Assembly: GCA_937992195.1 (NCBI GenBank)
Contig: CALKKV010000044.1
Coordinates: forward strand, 18,192-82,191
Direction: 5' to 3'
From: an uncultured Gammaproteobacteria bacterium
GTDB lineage: Bacteria > Pseudomonadota > Gammaproteobacteria > Arenicellales > Poriferihabitantaceae
Length of the DNA: 64,000 nt
The position numbers were made by a program, and so were the translations under genes. How positions within the stretch are numbered: position 1 is the first letter of the stretch; each line of letters begins with the position of its first letter. Below the pieces are notes generated by a model that saw nothing but the letters and a program-made list of their open reading frames with translations, made no database searches and was not told the origin of the DNA. Positions 26,740 through 35,708 of the stretch are shown here, piece after piece.

Positions 26740-27915
26740 ATGAAAGCACTGCTGATAAATATACCCCTTGGCCATATGGCAAACGACTGGGCACCTGGAG
26801 CGATTTGGATTCTGGCTCCTGCGATTGCCGCAAGTATGGGGCTCTCTCCGTCCGAGCTTGGTTTGTTGTTAACCATTCACTATGTTGGTGCTTCTATTGG
26901 CTATCTGCCTGCAGGGATTTTGTCAGACAGGGTAAGCCATCAGGGACGGTTATTGGCGGTGACGTTTTGGTGGGTAGCCATTGGTTATATATTGGCTTCA
27001 TTTGCTCCGGGTTTTTGGACTCTGGGAATTATTTTGGCGATTGCCGGTATGGGAGATGCGGCATGGCATCCCATTGCAACCGGAGTCTTAGTGGAACAGA
27101 TGCCAAAACGACGCGGTATGGTGTTGGGCATACATGCAATGGGGGGGACACTATCGGAAGTGGGGTCTCCATTGATGGTTGGATTTCTGCTTAGTTATTT
27201 TGACTGGCGTACAACGCTACAAATATCGGTGATTCCTGCGGTATTGATGGGGATAGTGTTTATCTTTTTTTGCAGAAAGATTCCAAGATCTGCAGCAAAA
27301 GCTGTGACGCAGATTGAGTTGCGGGAAATTGGTAAGCGATGGCTACAGCCAGCCGGTGTTCTGCTGGTGTTAATGATCGCGACTTATAACATGGCGTTGA
27401 TGTCGTTAATGAGTATGACGCCGTTGTTTTTGCAAAATAGCCTTGGATATTCTGCAGCAGTAGCCGGCATCGTATTTGCATCCGCTATGTTGTTTGGATC
27501 TATTCTCCAGCCAGTTATTGGTCGATTCTCTGATGGGGCAGACAGGCATCTGGTATTTTTATTGGGATCGGCACTTGCTATTGTTTGCTCTGCTGTCGCA
27601 TTTCTTTCTACCAAACCTTATTTGATTATCGGCGCGTTAATTCTAAATATGACATTGCTGGTGAGTATACGCTCGAGTGTTTTGGCAAGTGCTGTGGAGT
27701 ATGCTGGCAAGCGCGCTGCAACTACCCTCGGATTTGTATTTGTTATTCTGGATGGCGTCGGAGCATTGGGCGCACTAGCGGGAGGGTATGTCGGTGAAAC
27801 AGGATTGCAAAATGTGTTTGCTCTTGCTGGTTTGTTGTCTTTAGGTAGTCTGGTTTTAGCAGCGGTTGTTTATGCGCAAGGAAGGTCGCTCGAACAACAA
27901 AAATTGCCAAACTGA
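26740..27915 (+). CDS. MFS transporter
   Basis: A 391-residue twelve-span major facilitator. The N-terminus HMANDWAPGAIWILAPAIA, followed by GYLPAGILSDRVSHQGRLL as the loop 2-3 motif, and GDAAWHPIATGVLVEQMPKRRG in the middle are typical of the fosmidomycin-resistance-like branch. Substrate unknown. It is convergent with the SBF-family gene; the stop codons are only 2 bp apart. Confidence 0.83.
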   Translation: MKALLINIPLGHMANDWAPGAIWILAPAIAASMGLSPSELGLLLTIHYVGASIGYLPAGILSDRVSHQGRLLAVTFWWVAIGYILASFAPGFWTLGIILAIAGMGDAAWHPIATGVLVEQMPKRRGMVLGIHAMGGTLSEVGSPLMVGFLLSYFDWRTTLQISVIPAVLMGIVFIFFCRKIPRSAAKAVTQIELREIGKRWLQPAGVLLVLMIATYNMALMSLMSMTPLFLQNSLGYSAAVAGIVFASAMLFGSILQPVIGRFSDGADRHLVFLLGSALAIVCSAVAFLSTKPYLIIGALILNMTLLVSIRSSVLASAVEYAGKRAATTLGFVFVILDGVGALGALAGGYVGETGLQNVFALAGLLSLGSLVLAAVVYAQGRSLEQQKLPN

Positions 27916-27917
27916 AT

Positions 27918-28850
27918 TCAGGCTGGATCAGTCTTTCGACTAACTTTCAGCAATGGAGCGAGCAGAACGGGCGCAAAGTAAATGGGAAACTGACTGACCG
28001 CAAAGAACAACCAAGTCATCTCGGGCAAAAGCCCGCCGGTTGCGGCAAGCATTAACCCCATATTACGTTGAGAAGTCATGAGTGCTAGTGCAAAAGCACG
28101 GTCTCTTCCATTGTTCATAAACAACAAATAGGTGGTTATAAACAACACGCATGAGATGGCAAACGTTGTGACAGTTAGCCTGAGTATAAACAAAGGATCG
28201 CTGAGTATCTGAATGCCAAGCTGTCCCATCACTGCTGAAATAAAAACAAACAGTAGCAGAATGTTGACTCCGTCGAGTTGTGCATCATAGTCGGCTATTT
28301 TTTGCGATCCAATCCATTTCCTTAAGCCAATACCAATCAACAAAGAACCAACGGTCAGGGCTGCGAGATGCAAGCCGAGTTGCATAGGAGGTATCGCTAG
28401 CTCTATTCCGGAAAGCGCCAGCAGCAAGGGCGCTATAATTGGAATAAGTAGGGTGCTAAACAACAAGGTTATCAGGATCAAGGTAGCATCTAGCCCCATC
28501 AGCGCGACAATTGCAGGGGTTGCCATCATCGGAGATGCAACTGCTTGCAGAGCTAAACCGGGAAATAGATCCGTCTGTTTAGTATCGATATCCATCCAGC
28601 TATAAAACGCGAGTAGTCCTAATGGAATGGCTAGTGAAGTCCAAACAACTGCGGAGATGATGACACCTGGATGTTTCAGGTAGTGTTTACATGCGATCAG
28701 ATCGATGCGGATAAAGGCTATACAGAGCAATCCAAATATTGCTTCCGTCACAAAGGGCTTGAGAAGAGCGCTAAGGGGAGGTGTGAGAATGCTAATTACG
28801 ACTAGTGCAGCGATACCTCTGCCTTTTTGTCGTCCAATCCATTTAAGCAT
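27918..28850 (-). CDS. SBF/bile acid:sodium symporter-family membrane protein
   Basis: A 310-residue protein with about ten membrane spans in the BASS/SBF fold. Recognisable blocks are QAVASPMMATPAIVALMG in the first half and ALALMTSQRNMGLMLAATGG in the crossover helix of the second half. It likely carries an organic anion with sodium. The gene precedes DUF2784 and aceE only by strand, with 81 bp between it and the DUF2784 stop. Confidence 0.72.
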   Translation of the reverse strand: MLKWIGRQKGRGIAALVVISILTPPLSALLKPFVTEAIFGLLCIAFIRIDLIACKHYLKHPGVIISAVVWTSLAIPLGLLAFYSWMDIDTKQTDLFPGLALQAVASPMMATPAIVALMGLDATLILITLLFSTLLIPIIAPLLLALSGIELAIPPMQLGLHLAALTVGSLLIGIGLRKWIGSQKIADYDAQLDGVNILLLFVFISAVMGQLGIQILSDPLFILRLTVTTFAISCVLFITTYLLFMNNGRDRAFALALMTSQRNMGLMLAATGGLLPEMTWLFFAVSQFPIYFAPVLLAPLLKVSRKTDPA

Positions 28851-28931
28851 TTATATGATTTATCCAAATATTTGGTGTCACATCTTAACTGATAACAAAG
28901 AAGTATCTGCAGACGCTCCTTTTAGCGTCTC

Positions 28932-29336
28932 TCACTGTGTTTGGGATTTCGTACGAATGCGGTTGGGCGGAACAAAGATCCAAGTAGAAATGACAACAAG
29001 ACCAAACAGCGTATAAACAACGACGAACACCCACCACGGTAAGTCCCAATACAGAAAACGTTGCATCCAGTGCTCGACAAATCCGCCTGAATAGGTCTCT
29101 TCTCCTCCAAGGCTTCTTAACCACATCTCCAACGTGGTGAGTGGACAAATAATCCCCAGCCAAGATTGCAGAATGACAATGCCAATACCGAGCAAGTGAA
29201 ACCAACGGAGTATTGTTGAACGAATCCATTGCCAGCCGAGGGCACCTCCAATAAATATCAATGGCACCATAGTGACGACGAATACGACAAACAAGACATG
29301 AATCGCCAGTACAAGATTGGCTAGCGTTATATACAT
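28932..29336 (-). CDS. DUF2784 membrane protein
   Basis: A 134-residue protein with four membrane spans. The family pattern is clear: LANLVLAIHVLFVVFVV first, GWQWIRSTILRWFHLLG, QSWLGIICPLTTLEMWLR and DLPWWVFVVVYTLFGLVV. Function unknown. It lies 22 bp after the AceE-type gene on the same strand and could be its last cistron. Confidence 0.82.
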   Translation of the reverse strand: MYITLANLVLAIHVLFVVFVVTMVPLIFIGGALGWQWIRSTILRWFHLLGIGIVILQSWLGIICPLTTLEMWLRSLGGEETYSGGFVEHWMQRFLYWDLPWWVFVVVYTLFGLVVISTWIFVPPNRIRTKSQTQ

Positions 29337-29358
29337 CGATAGCCGCTATAATTTCGGA

Positions 29359-32010
29359 TTACACTGCAGATGGATTTTTCTTACTGTTGTCGATGCCATA
29401 TTTCGCAATTGCTTCGGACAACACGCTATCTTCAATAGAACCCGTTTCTTGAAGAGATTGCAAACTTGCGATCGCTATATGACATCGATCGACTTCAAAA
29501 AAGTGTCTGAGTTTGTCTCTGGCATCGCTGCGACCGTAACCGTCGGTGCCGAGGACGCGATAGGGCGCATTGATTAGACTACGAATCTGTTCTGCATATT
29601 GTCGTACATAATCGGTGGCAGCGACAACCGGACCGTTCTCGGCTTTCAAACAAGCTTCAACATGGCAGGTGTGCCTGGTTCCCGGATTGAGTCTATTTTG
29701 TCTGTCCGCTTCCTGGCCGTCGCGAGCTAGCTCAGTAAAACTTGTCACACTCCATATCCTGGATCGAATACCAAAATCTTTAAACAAAAGCTCGCCCGCA
29801 GCCTCGACCTCACGCAAGATTGTACCGCTTCCCAAAAGTTGCACTTCTCGTTTTGCAGAAGCTTCTCCAATTGATTTTAATAAGTACATTCCGCGAATAA
29901 TTTGATCCTCTATCCCTACCTGCATCGGTGGCTGAGGATAATTTTCGTTCATCATAGTGATGTAATAAAATTCGTCTTCCTGTTGTTCAAGCATCCTTTT
30001 TGCGCCATGCTGAAAAATCACCGCGAGCTCATAGGCATAACAGGGGTCATAGGAGCGGCAGTTGGGGACCGTGGACGCAATGAGTTGGCTTGTACCGTCC
30101 TGATGCTGCAAGCCTTCACCACTCAGAGTAGTTTTTCCGGCGGTCGCTCCCAGCAAAAACCCGCGGGCTCTTTGATCACCCGCCGCCCAGATTAAATCGC
30201 CAATCCTTTGGAATCCAAACATTGAATAATAGATATACATCGGCAACATGGGCTCGTCGTGGGTACTATAGGACGTTGCCGCTGCGGTCCATGAGGACAT
30301 TGCACCTGCTTCGGAGATACCTTCCTCCAATAGTTGACCGTCGGTTTGTTCCTTATAAGTTAACAAACTTGAGGAGTCTTCGGGTTCATACATTTGGCCC
30401 TCGGGTGCGTAAATACCAACCTGGCGAAACAAATTTGCCATGCCAAAAGTTCGCGCCTCGTCCGCAACTATTGGGACGATTCGATGGCCAATTTCCTTAT
30501 CTTTTAAAATATTGCCAAGCATGCGAACAAATGCCATGGTGGTAGAGCTCCCTTTATCGTTCGCTTCCATTGCGAATTGACCGAATGTGGCAATTTCTGG
30601 CACTTTTAATGATCTTGATTTGCGTCTTCGCTTAGGCAGGTCGCCACCGAGATTCTGTCGTTGCTGTAACAGATACTGCATTTCTTCCGAGTCGTTGTCG
30701 GGGCGATAGAAATTCAGTTGTTCGACGTCTTCGTCAGAGATCGGAATGGAGAACCGATCTCTAAACTCAAGCAGACCCTCGACATCCAGTTTCTTGGTTT
30801 GGTGCGCTGTCATCTTTGATTCTCCAGCGGATCCCATGCCATAACCTTTCTTTGTCTTTGCCAGGATCACCGTCGGACGATTGGTTTCATTTCTAGCCGC
30901 CGCAAAAGCGGCATAGAGTTTTCTAAAATCATGCCCGCCTCTCTTTAACGCGTCGATTTCTTTGTCACTCATATGGGAGACTAAATTCATAACCTCCGGG
31001 TCTCCTTCGAAAAAGTGCTTTAGATTATATTTTCCGTCGTTGGCACCAAGAGTTTGATATTTGCCGTCGACGGTTTCAGAAAACCTTCTTAACAGGGCAT
31101 GATTTTTATCCCGAGCGAAAAGCTCGTCCCATTCCGATCCCCATAGTACTTTCACAACATTCCAGCCTGCACCGCGAAAAATGGATGAAAGCTCAGGAAT
31201 GATCTGGCCGTTCCCGCGCACCGGTCCATCCAGGCGTTGTAGATTACAATTGATAATAAACGTTAGATTATTGAGTTTCTCTCGGGCTGCTAAAGACAGT
31301 GCTGCCAGGGATTCTGGTTCATCCATTTCGCCATCCCCAAATACCCCCCAAACATGTTTCTTACTGGTATCAGCAATTCCTCTGGCGTCGAGGTAACGCA
31401 TAAAACGCGCGTTGTAAATTGCTGATATCGGACCGAGTCCCATAGAGCCGGTGGGGAACTGCCAGAAATCTGGCATGAGCCAGGGATGTGGGTATGAGCA
31501 AATACCACCCCCCGCTACTTCCTGGCGATAGTTAGACAAATGCGATTCATCTAATCTTCCTTCCAGAAATGCTCGTGCATAAACACCTGGCGCAGAATGT
31601 GGCTGGAAGTAGACAAGATCGGCATTATCGCCACCACGAAAAAAGTGGTTGTAACCCATTTCAAAAATTTCCGCGACAGAAGCGTAACTGGCGATATGTC
31701 CGCCTAATTCGCCATGTGCTTTGTTGGCGCGCATTACCATCACCAGTGCATTCCATCGCAAGATCGCAGTGATTCTCTCTTCGAGTTCGAGATTGCCGGG
31801 ATAGCGAGGTTGATCTTCCAGTGGGATAGTATTGCGATAAGGCTGGAAGCGAGGGGCTTGATTTACCAGACCAAGCTCTTTGGCATGGCGGTCGAGTGCG
31901 TACAAAATATCTCTGGCGTTTTCAATACCGCTATGTTCGATGACGGCCTCCAGTGACTGCAACCACTCTTGTTTTTCTATCTCGAATTCGTCCGGATTTT
32001 GAGCTTGCAT
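29359..32010 (-). CDS. aceE: Homodimeric pyruvate/2-oxobutyrate dehydrogenase E1 (AceE/MdeB type)
   Basis: An 883-residue TPP-dependent E1. Hallmarks: GGHIASYASVAEIFEMGYNHFF, the TPP motif VFGDGEMDEPESLAALSLAAREKLNN to INCN, and HQDGTSQLIASTVPNC in the C-terminal half. The enzyme decarboxylates a 2-oxo acid and acylates a lipoyl E2. No E2 (AceF) or E3 gene is adjacent, unlike the usual aceEF operon. A divergent Lrp-family regulator is the only regulatory neighbour, as in the Pseudomonas putida mde region where MdeB is a 2-oxobutyrate-specific E1. So a specialised keto-acid role is plausible, but no methionine gamma-lyase gene is in the window. Confidence 0.87.
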   Translation of the reverse strand: MQAQNPDEFEIEKQEWLQSLEAVIEHSGIENARDILYALDRHAKELGLVNQAPRFQPYRNTIPLEDQPRYPGNLELEERITAILRWNALVMVMRANKAHGELGGHIASYASVAEIFEMGYNHFFRGGDNADLVYFQPHSAPGVYARAFLEGRLDESHLSNYRQEVAGGGICSYPHPWLMPDFWQFPTGSMGLGPISAIYNARFMRYLDARGIADTSKKHVWGVFGDGEMDEPESLAALSLAAREKLNNLTFIINCNLQRLDGPVRGNGQIIPELSSIFRGAGWNVVKVLWGSEWDELFARDKNHALLRRFSETVDGKYQTLGANDGKYNLKHFFEGDPEVMNLVSHMSDKEIDALKRGGHDFRKLYAAFAAARNETNRPTVILAKTKKGYGMGSAGESKMTAHQTKKLDVEGLLEFRDRFSIPISDEDVEQLNFYRPDNDSEEMQYLLQQRQNLGGDLPKRRRKSRSLKVPEIATFGQFAMEANDKGSSTTMAFVRMLGNILKDKEIGHRIVPIVADEARTFGMANLFRQVGIYAPEGQMYEPEDSSSLLTYKEQTDGQLLEEGISEAGAMSSWTAAATSYSTHDEPMLPMYIYYSMFGFQRIGDLIWAAGDQRARGFLLGATAGKTTLSGEGLQHQDGTSQLIASTVPNCRSYDPCYAYELAVIFQHGAKRMLEQQEDEFYYITMMNENYPQPPMQVGIEDQIIRGMYLLKSIGEASAKREVQLLGSGTILREVEAAGELLFKDFGIRSRIWSVTSFTELARDGQEADRQNRLNPGTRHTCHVEACLKAENGPVVAATDYVRQYAEQIRSLINAPYRVLGTDGYGRSDARDKLRHFFEVDRCHIAIASLQSLQETGSIEDSVLSEAIAKYGIDNSKKNPSAV

Positions 32011-32019
32011 ATGCTTACT

Positions 32020-32036
32020 TGCTGGTTTTTCCAGCA
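32020..32036 (-). promoter_or_regulatory. Hairpin just upstream of the AceE-type start codon
   Basis: tgctgg and ccagca form a perfect 6-bp stem around a five-base loop, ending 9 bases before the ATG on the reverse strand. In the mRNA this places a stem at or next to the ribosome-binding region, so it could influence translation or be a protein site. Seen by eye only. Confidence 0.4.
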
Positions 32037-32133
32037 GATTATCAAAGTTAGTGCAGTATATTTGCCCAATTTTGGTGTTTTTAGTTGATCTTTCAGCATA
32101 ATATTCTGTATCTTTCCAAAAAGCATTTCAGAT

Positions 32134-32613
32134 ATGCCAAATAAGCAATTAGATCAACTGGATCACAAAATACTCGTTGCATTACAGAAAAACGCACGTC
32201 TTACCAACGTAGAGCTGGCAGACCGCGTTGGTTTGTCTCCATCGCCCTGCCTCAGCCGCGTGAAGGCGCTATCCAAGGCCGGAATTATTAAACGGCATGT
32301 GACATTGCTTGACCCCGAAATGCTAGGTCTTTCTCTGAATGTGTTTATTCAAATTTCTTTGGAACAGCAGTCGGAAGTAATGCTGGAGAAATTCGAAAAA
32401 AGAATGACAGCATTACCTGAAGTGATGGAATGCTATTTAATGACTGGAGATTCTGATTATCTGATTCGGGTGACGGTTGCAGACGTCAATGCACTCAGAG
32501 AGTTTATTCTCAATCATTTGAGTAGGATTAAGTCGGTTTCCAACATCCGATCTTCGTTGGCCTTAAAACAGGTTAAGTACGAAACAGCATTGCCAATACC
32601 AACTACCCGGTAG
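32134..32613 (+). CDS. Lrp/AsnC-family transcriptional regulator
   Basis: A 159-residue protein with an N-terminal winged helix-turn-helix (LDHKILVALQKNARLTNVEL then VGLSPSPCLSRVKALSKAGI) and a C-terminal RAM ligand-binding domain (MECYLMTGDSDYLIRVTVAD). It diverges from the AceE/MdeB-type gene across 123 bp and most likely regulates it in response to an amino or keto acid (inference). The arrangement resembles mdeR-mdeB. Confidence 0.88.
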   Translation: MPNKQLDQLDHKILVALQKNARLTNVELADRVGLSPSPCLSRVKALSKAGIIKRHVTLLDPEMLGLSLNVFIQISLEQQSEVMLEKFEKRMTALPEVMECYLMTGDSDYLIRVTVADVNALREFILNHLSRIKSVSNIRSSLALKQVKYETALPIPTTR

Positions 32614-32663
32614 AAGGTTATCGTTTTTTATGTCTTCGGATTAATTATCAGGTGCAGAGAATC

Positions 32664-33287
32664 TTATGAAACAGATGGAGCACTGGCAGAGTTTTTATGA
32701 CGAATATACTGTGTGAGTGAGCGATAAGCCTGAATAGCGACAAAGGGGATGAACCAGAAGTTTAATACTTCTACAAAAAACCCGAATAGATACCAATGAA
32801 AGTAAAGCAGTACTGGTGTTGGATATACCCACAGATGTAGCTTTTTCCAGCGAGGACCAAGCCTCTTGACCGAGTAATTATTCGAAGTGACTGCTAAGGC
32901 TGTCATGAGGATCATCGCGATCCATCCTAAAGCGATATCCAGTTCAAACATTTGTGAAAAGATATCTGCCAGTGCGGGGTACTCTCGAATATAAACGAAC
33001 AAATGTATAACAGCATAACCAAAACTCGCCACACCGAAGTATCGCCTGCTGGTCATTAACCAACGGTTGGTTGATTTGAACGCTTGATACTTTTGAGTGA
33101 GAACTCTAAAGGGCGATATACAAAGCGTTAAAAAAAGGAGCTGAACTGACAACAAACCAGACTCATACATCAGCTCAGAGTAATACCTCTCGTCAAAGAT
33201 AAAATCGACTAGCAGTGGTATTGCTGGAATCGCTAGTAGTATCCAGAGAGCATAGCGCAGGTATCGGTGATTTAAATTAAACATCAA
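32664..33287 (-). CDS. msrQ: MsrQ-like heme-binding ferric-reductase-type membrane protein
   Basis: A 207-residue protein with six membrane spans of the ferric reductase-like domain. Heme-ligand histidines are visible in RYFGVASFGYAVIHLFVYI, KLHLWVYPTPVLLYFHWYLF. MsrQ (YedZ) normally passes electrons to the periplasmic methionine sulfoxide reductase MsrP, but no msrP is next to it. Its start is 6 bp from the stop of the upstream DmpA-type gene, so they may be co-transcribed. A second ATG directly follows the first. Confidence 0.7.
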   Translation of the reverse strand: MMFNLNHRYLRYALWILLAIPAIPLLVDFIFDERYYSELMYESGLLSVQLLFLTLCISPFRVLTQKYQAFKSTNRWLMTSRRYFGVASFGYAVIHLFVYIREYPALADIFSQMFELDIALGWIAMILMTALAVTSNNYSVKRLGPRWKKLHLWVYPTPVLLYFHWYLFGFFVEVLNFWFIPFVAIQAYRSLTQYIRHKNSASAPSVS

Positions 33288-33292
33288 TTGAG

Positions 33293-34402
33293 TTAACTTA
33301 TGATGCGGCCGTGTTCTTTCAATAGACGCACAAGGGTCTGTTGATCAATGGCCCGGCAGGTTTCTCCATAAGGTTTAACCATCGTCATATCTTCAGCCGC
33401 CACCATGGCATTAATGACAGATTCTTCTACCGACTCAACCGCGCCTAGATACAATGCGTCGAGGCAGGAATCATCAATACAGGATAGCGAATGATGAGAG
33501 CAGGGGAACTCAGTAACAGGTTGTGCGTTTGCGGTTGAGAATGCGAGAAAAATATCCCCTGAATTATTCCCTCCGGGGGTTCCACCGCGGCCAATACCAA
33601 TCGAAGCGCGTCTGGCAATACGTTCCAACTGTCCGGGAAGCAAGGGCGCATTAGTGGCCAAGATAACAATAATTGACCCCATCTCATGGCTCTGCTGTGC
33701 TTTGTTATCGCTCATGTATTTGCCGACTGGAACACCTAATGGCGTAAACCATTCGCGAACACCATGATTCGCCTGTACCAGCGCAGCGATTATATAGTCG
33801 GAATCATTTATTTGTATTTTCCTTGAAGCACTACCTGTACCACCTTTGAACTCATAGCAGATCATCCCCGTTCCTCCGCCTACATTACCTTCGGAAACAG
33901 GTTTGTCACTAGCGTTATTGATGGCCTCCAGCGCATCTTCCATCGTGATATGTTGACCGTTGATATCATTTAGAACGCCGTCGTAAGTTTCGGCAACGAT
34001 AGGCATTGCCCAAAGATGTTGATCTCGCCATTCATCGGCGTAATGAGAGATCATCCAGCGCGTAGCGGCATGATGTACCATACCAACGGAGTGCGTATTG
34101 GTGATGCAAATTGGTCCGGCAAAATACCCAGCATCACGAACCCAATGTGATCCAGTCATTTCACCATTTCCGTTCAATGAGTTTATTCCAGCCCATACCG
34201 ATTCAGGCTTGTGATTGAATCCTCTAGGCAGTATTGCAGTAACGCCGGTGCGCACGGGGCCATCTCCCTTTGATGCTGCCCCTTCACCCTGGATGATTGT
34301 TTTGAATCCGACAAGGACTCCTGGCACGTCTACCAAAGAATTCGATTGTCCACAGATACCTGGGAAATCTAGGCCTAGATCTCGGGCTCTTGGTTTGGTC
34401 AT
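33293..34402 (-). CDS. DmpA/P1-family (S58) N-terminal-nucleophile aminopeptidase
   Basis: A 369-residue self-cleaving hydrolase. The catalytic set of DmpA is kept with the right spacing: N212 in QANHG, the Gly242-Ser243 cleavage site in HEMGSIIVILAT (Ser243 becomes the nucleophile), and S281 in GGNNSGDIFLAF. EGNVGGGTGM precedes these. Cleavage would give alpha and beta chains. Family members cut D-aminoacyl, glycyl or beta-aminoacyl peptides. It follows DUF2058 on the same strand by 31 bp. Confidence 0.88.
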   Translation of the reverse strand: MTKPRARDLGLDFPGICGQSNSLVDVPGVLVGFKTIIQGEGAASKGDGPVRTGVTAILPRGFNHKPESVWAGINSLNGNGEMTGSHWVRDAGYFAGPICITNTHSVGMVHHAATRWMISHYADEWRDQHLWAMPIVAETYDGVLNDINGQHITMEDALEAINNASDKPVSEGNVGGGTGMICYEFKGGTGSASRKIQINDSDYIIAALVQANHGVREWFTPLGVPVGKYMSDNKAQQSHEMGSIIVILATNAPLLPGQLERIARRASIGIGRGGTPGGNNSGDIFLAFSTANAQPVTEFPCSHHSLSCIDDSCLDALYLGAVESVEESVINAMVAAEDMTMVKPYGETCRAIDQQTLVRLLKEHGRIIS

Positions 34403-34433
34403 TGAAGAGTGGAATGTTGAGTGAGTTGTTGGA

Positions 34434-34985
34434 TTACCACATTAAATCATCCGGTACTTTAAAATCTGCATAGGGGTCATCCTCATTTGCATCGTCTTCC
34501 GTAGCGCTAGATTGATAAACAACGGTTTCAGGGTTTCGTTGCGCAATTTTATTTGCAATTCCGTTAGCGACAATTTCGAACCGGGATTGATCTCCTTTTT
34601 CAAATTTTACGATCGCGAGTCGTCCGCTTCCTAACGACGATCGAACCCGCTCGGGCACATAAAGCGTTTTTACTTTATTCTCGACAGCGAAGTTATAAGC
34701 AACTTCACCATCTGAAATATCAACTTTATTTAACTCAATCAACTGTCGTATTTGCGCCTGAATTGCTTTCAATTCCGCGGCCTCTTGTTTCATGCGATTG
34801 AGATCTCGGTCGCGTTCCGCGTGTAAGGCTTTCATCGCATTAGTAGATTGTTGCCGAGACTCTCTGGATTCGGCCTTTGACTTTTTGGACGCTTTGTTTG
34901 CTTTGTGTTTTTCCTTGGAAACCTTCTTCGCTGTATTTTTATCAACGAGTCCAGCTTTTAATAATTGGTCTTGCAGAGATGTCAT
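34434..34985 (-). CDS. DUF2058 (YaiL-like) nucleic-acid-associated protein
   Basis: A 183-residue protein: N-terminal LQDQLLKAGLVDKNTAKKV, a long Lys/Glu/Arg-rich helix (residues about 20-85), and the globular part with FAVENKVKTLYVPERVRSSL and RLAIVKFEKGDQ. The family (E. coli YaiL) is restricted largely to Gammaproteobacteria and is thought to bind polynucleotides. The acidic C-terminus (TEDDANEDDPYADF) is also typical. Confidence 0.85.
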   Translation of the reverse strand: MTSLQDQLLKAGLVDKNTAKKVSKEKHKANKASKKSKAESRESRQQSTNAMKALHAERDRDLNRMKQEAAELKAIQAQIRQLIELNKVDISDGEVAYNFAVENKVKTLYVPERVRSSLGSGRLAIVKFEKGDQSRFEIVANGIANKIAQRNPETVVYQSSATEDDANEDDPYADFKVPDDLMW

Positions 34986-35176
34986 GGGGTTGAAGAATTA
35001 AAACAGACAGGGCCTAAATATATCGAAATATGCGGCTTAAGTTCTTGGTTTTTCGGTGCGATTTTCGGTATTTACTTGCTCCTATAGACAATATTTTACG
35101 TTTGTCGGCTATTTTTATATTCCATTCTGAGCTTCTATTTGAGACCATACCATCTTTAATTAAAAGACTTAGAAAT

Positions 35177-35461
35177 ATGAGTGGGTATTGGGTAGTTAGG
35201 GGTGGTTTAGTAAAAGACGAAACAGCGCTTTCTGAATATATTTCCCTTTGGGAGCCGATCGCGGCAAGATACGGGGCAGAGGTTATCGCTGGTAGAGGTG
35301 CCATAGATACGAAAGAGGGGGAGCATCATCCTCGGCAATTGGTGATCCAGTTTCCAAGCTATCAAGACGCTGTCGCGTGTTATGAAGATGTGGAATACAA
35401 AGCTGCAATGGAAGTAGCGAGTCGCGCATTCGATCGGGAGCTGGTTATTCTGGAAGGTTAG
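35177..35461 (+). CDS. DUF1330 small dimeric alpha/beta-barrel protein
   Basis: A 94-residue protein of the DUF1330 family: GYWVVRGGLVKDETALSEYI, GAEVIAGRGA near residue 35 and VIQFPSYQDAVACYEDVEY. The fold is a ferredoxin-like dimer related to ABM proteins; no fixed activity is known. I use the ATG at 35177; a reading from 35030 would add 49 residues that do not fit the family. Confidence 0.82.
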   Translation: MSGYWVVRGGLVKDETALSEYISLWEPIAARYGAEVIAGRGAIDTKEGEHHPRQLVIQFPSYQDAVACYEDVEYKAAMEVASRAFDRELVILEG

Positions 35462-35464
35462 CTG

Positions 35465-35480
35465 ACCATCAATTGATGGT
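35465..35480. promoter_or_regulatory. Perfect 16-bp palindrome after DUF1330 gene
   Basis: accatcaattgatggt reads the same on both strands and begins three bases past the DUF1330 stop. No T-run follows, so it is more likely a protein-binding site than a terminator. The rest of the 247-bp gap to the next gene is AT-rich, with a TTGACA hexamer near 35680 but no clear -10. Confidence 0.45.
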
Positions 35481-35708
35481 TGTCATCACCGTAATTTCCC
35501 CAAATAGTGGCAACTGTTTACTCTCTTATGTCACTTTGTTACTTCTTTACGTGCTGACTTTTTTACAAAAATTTTTCAAGATGTTTTGTATCAATTGAGC
35601 AAAGGTTTGCAGCGTTCTTCAATAACACTGGTTGAACGGAGAACATTTTTGATTAAGGCTGTTTAGTAAATTGAATCATTGACAATATTAGAGTTCTAGG
35701 AGGTTTGA

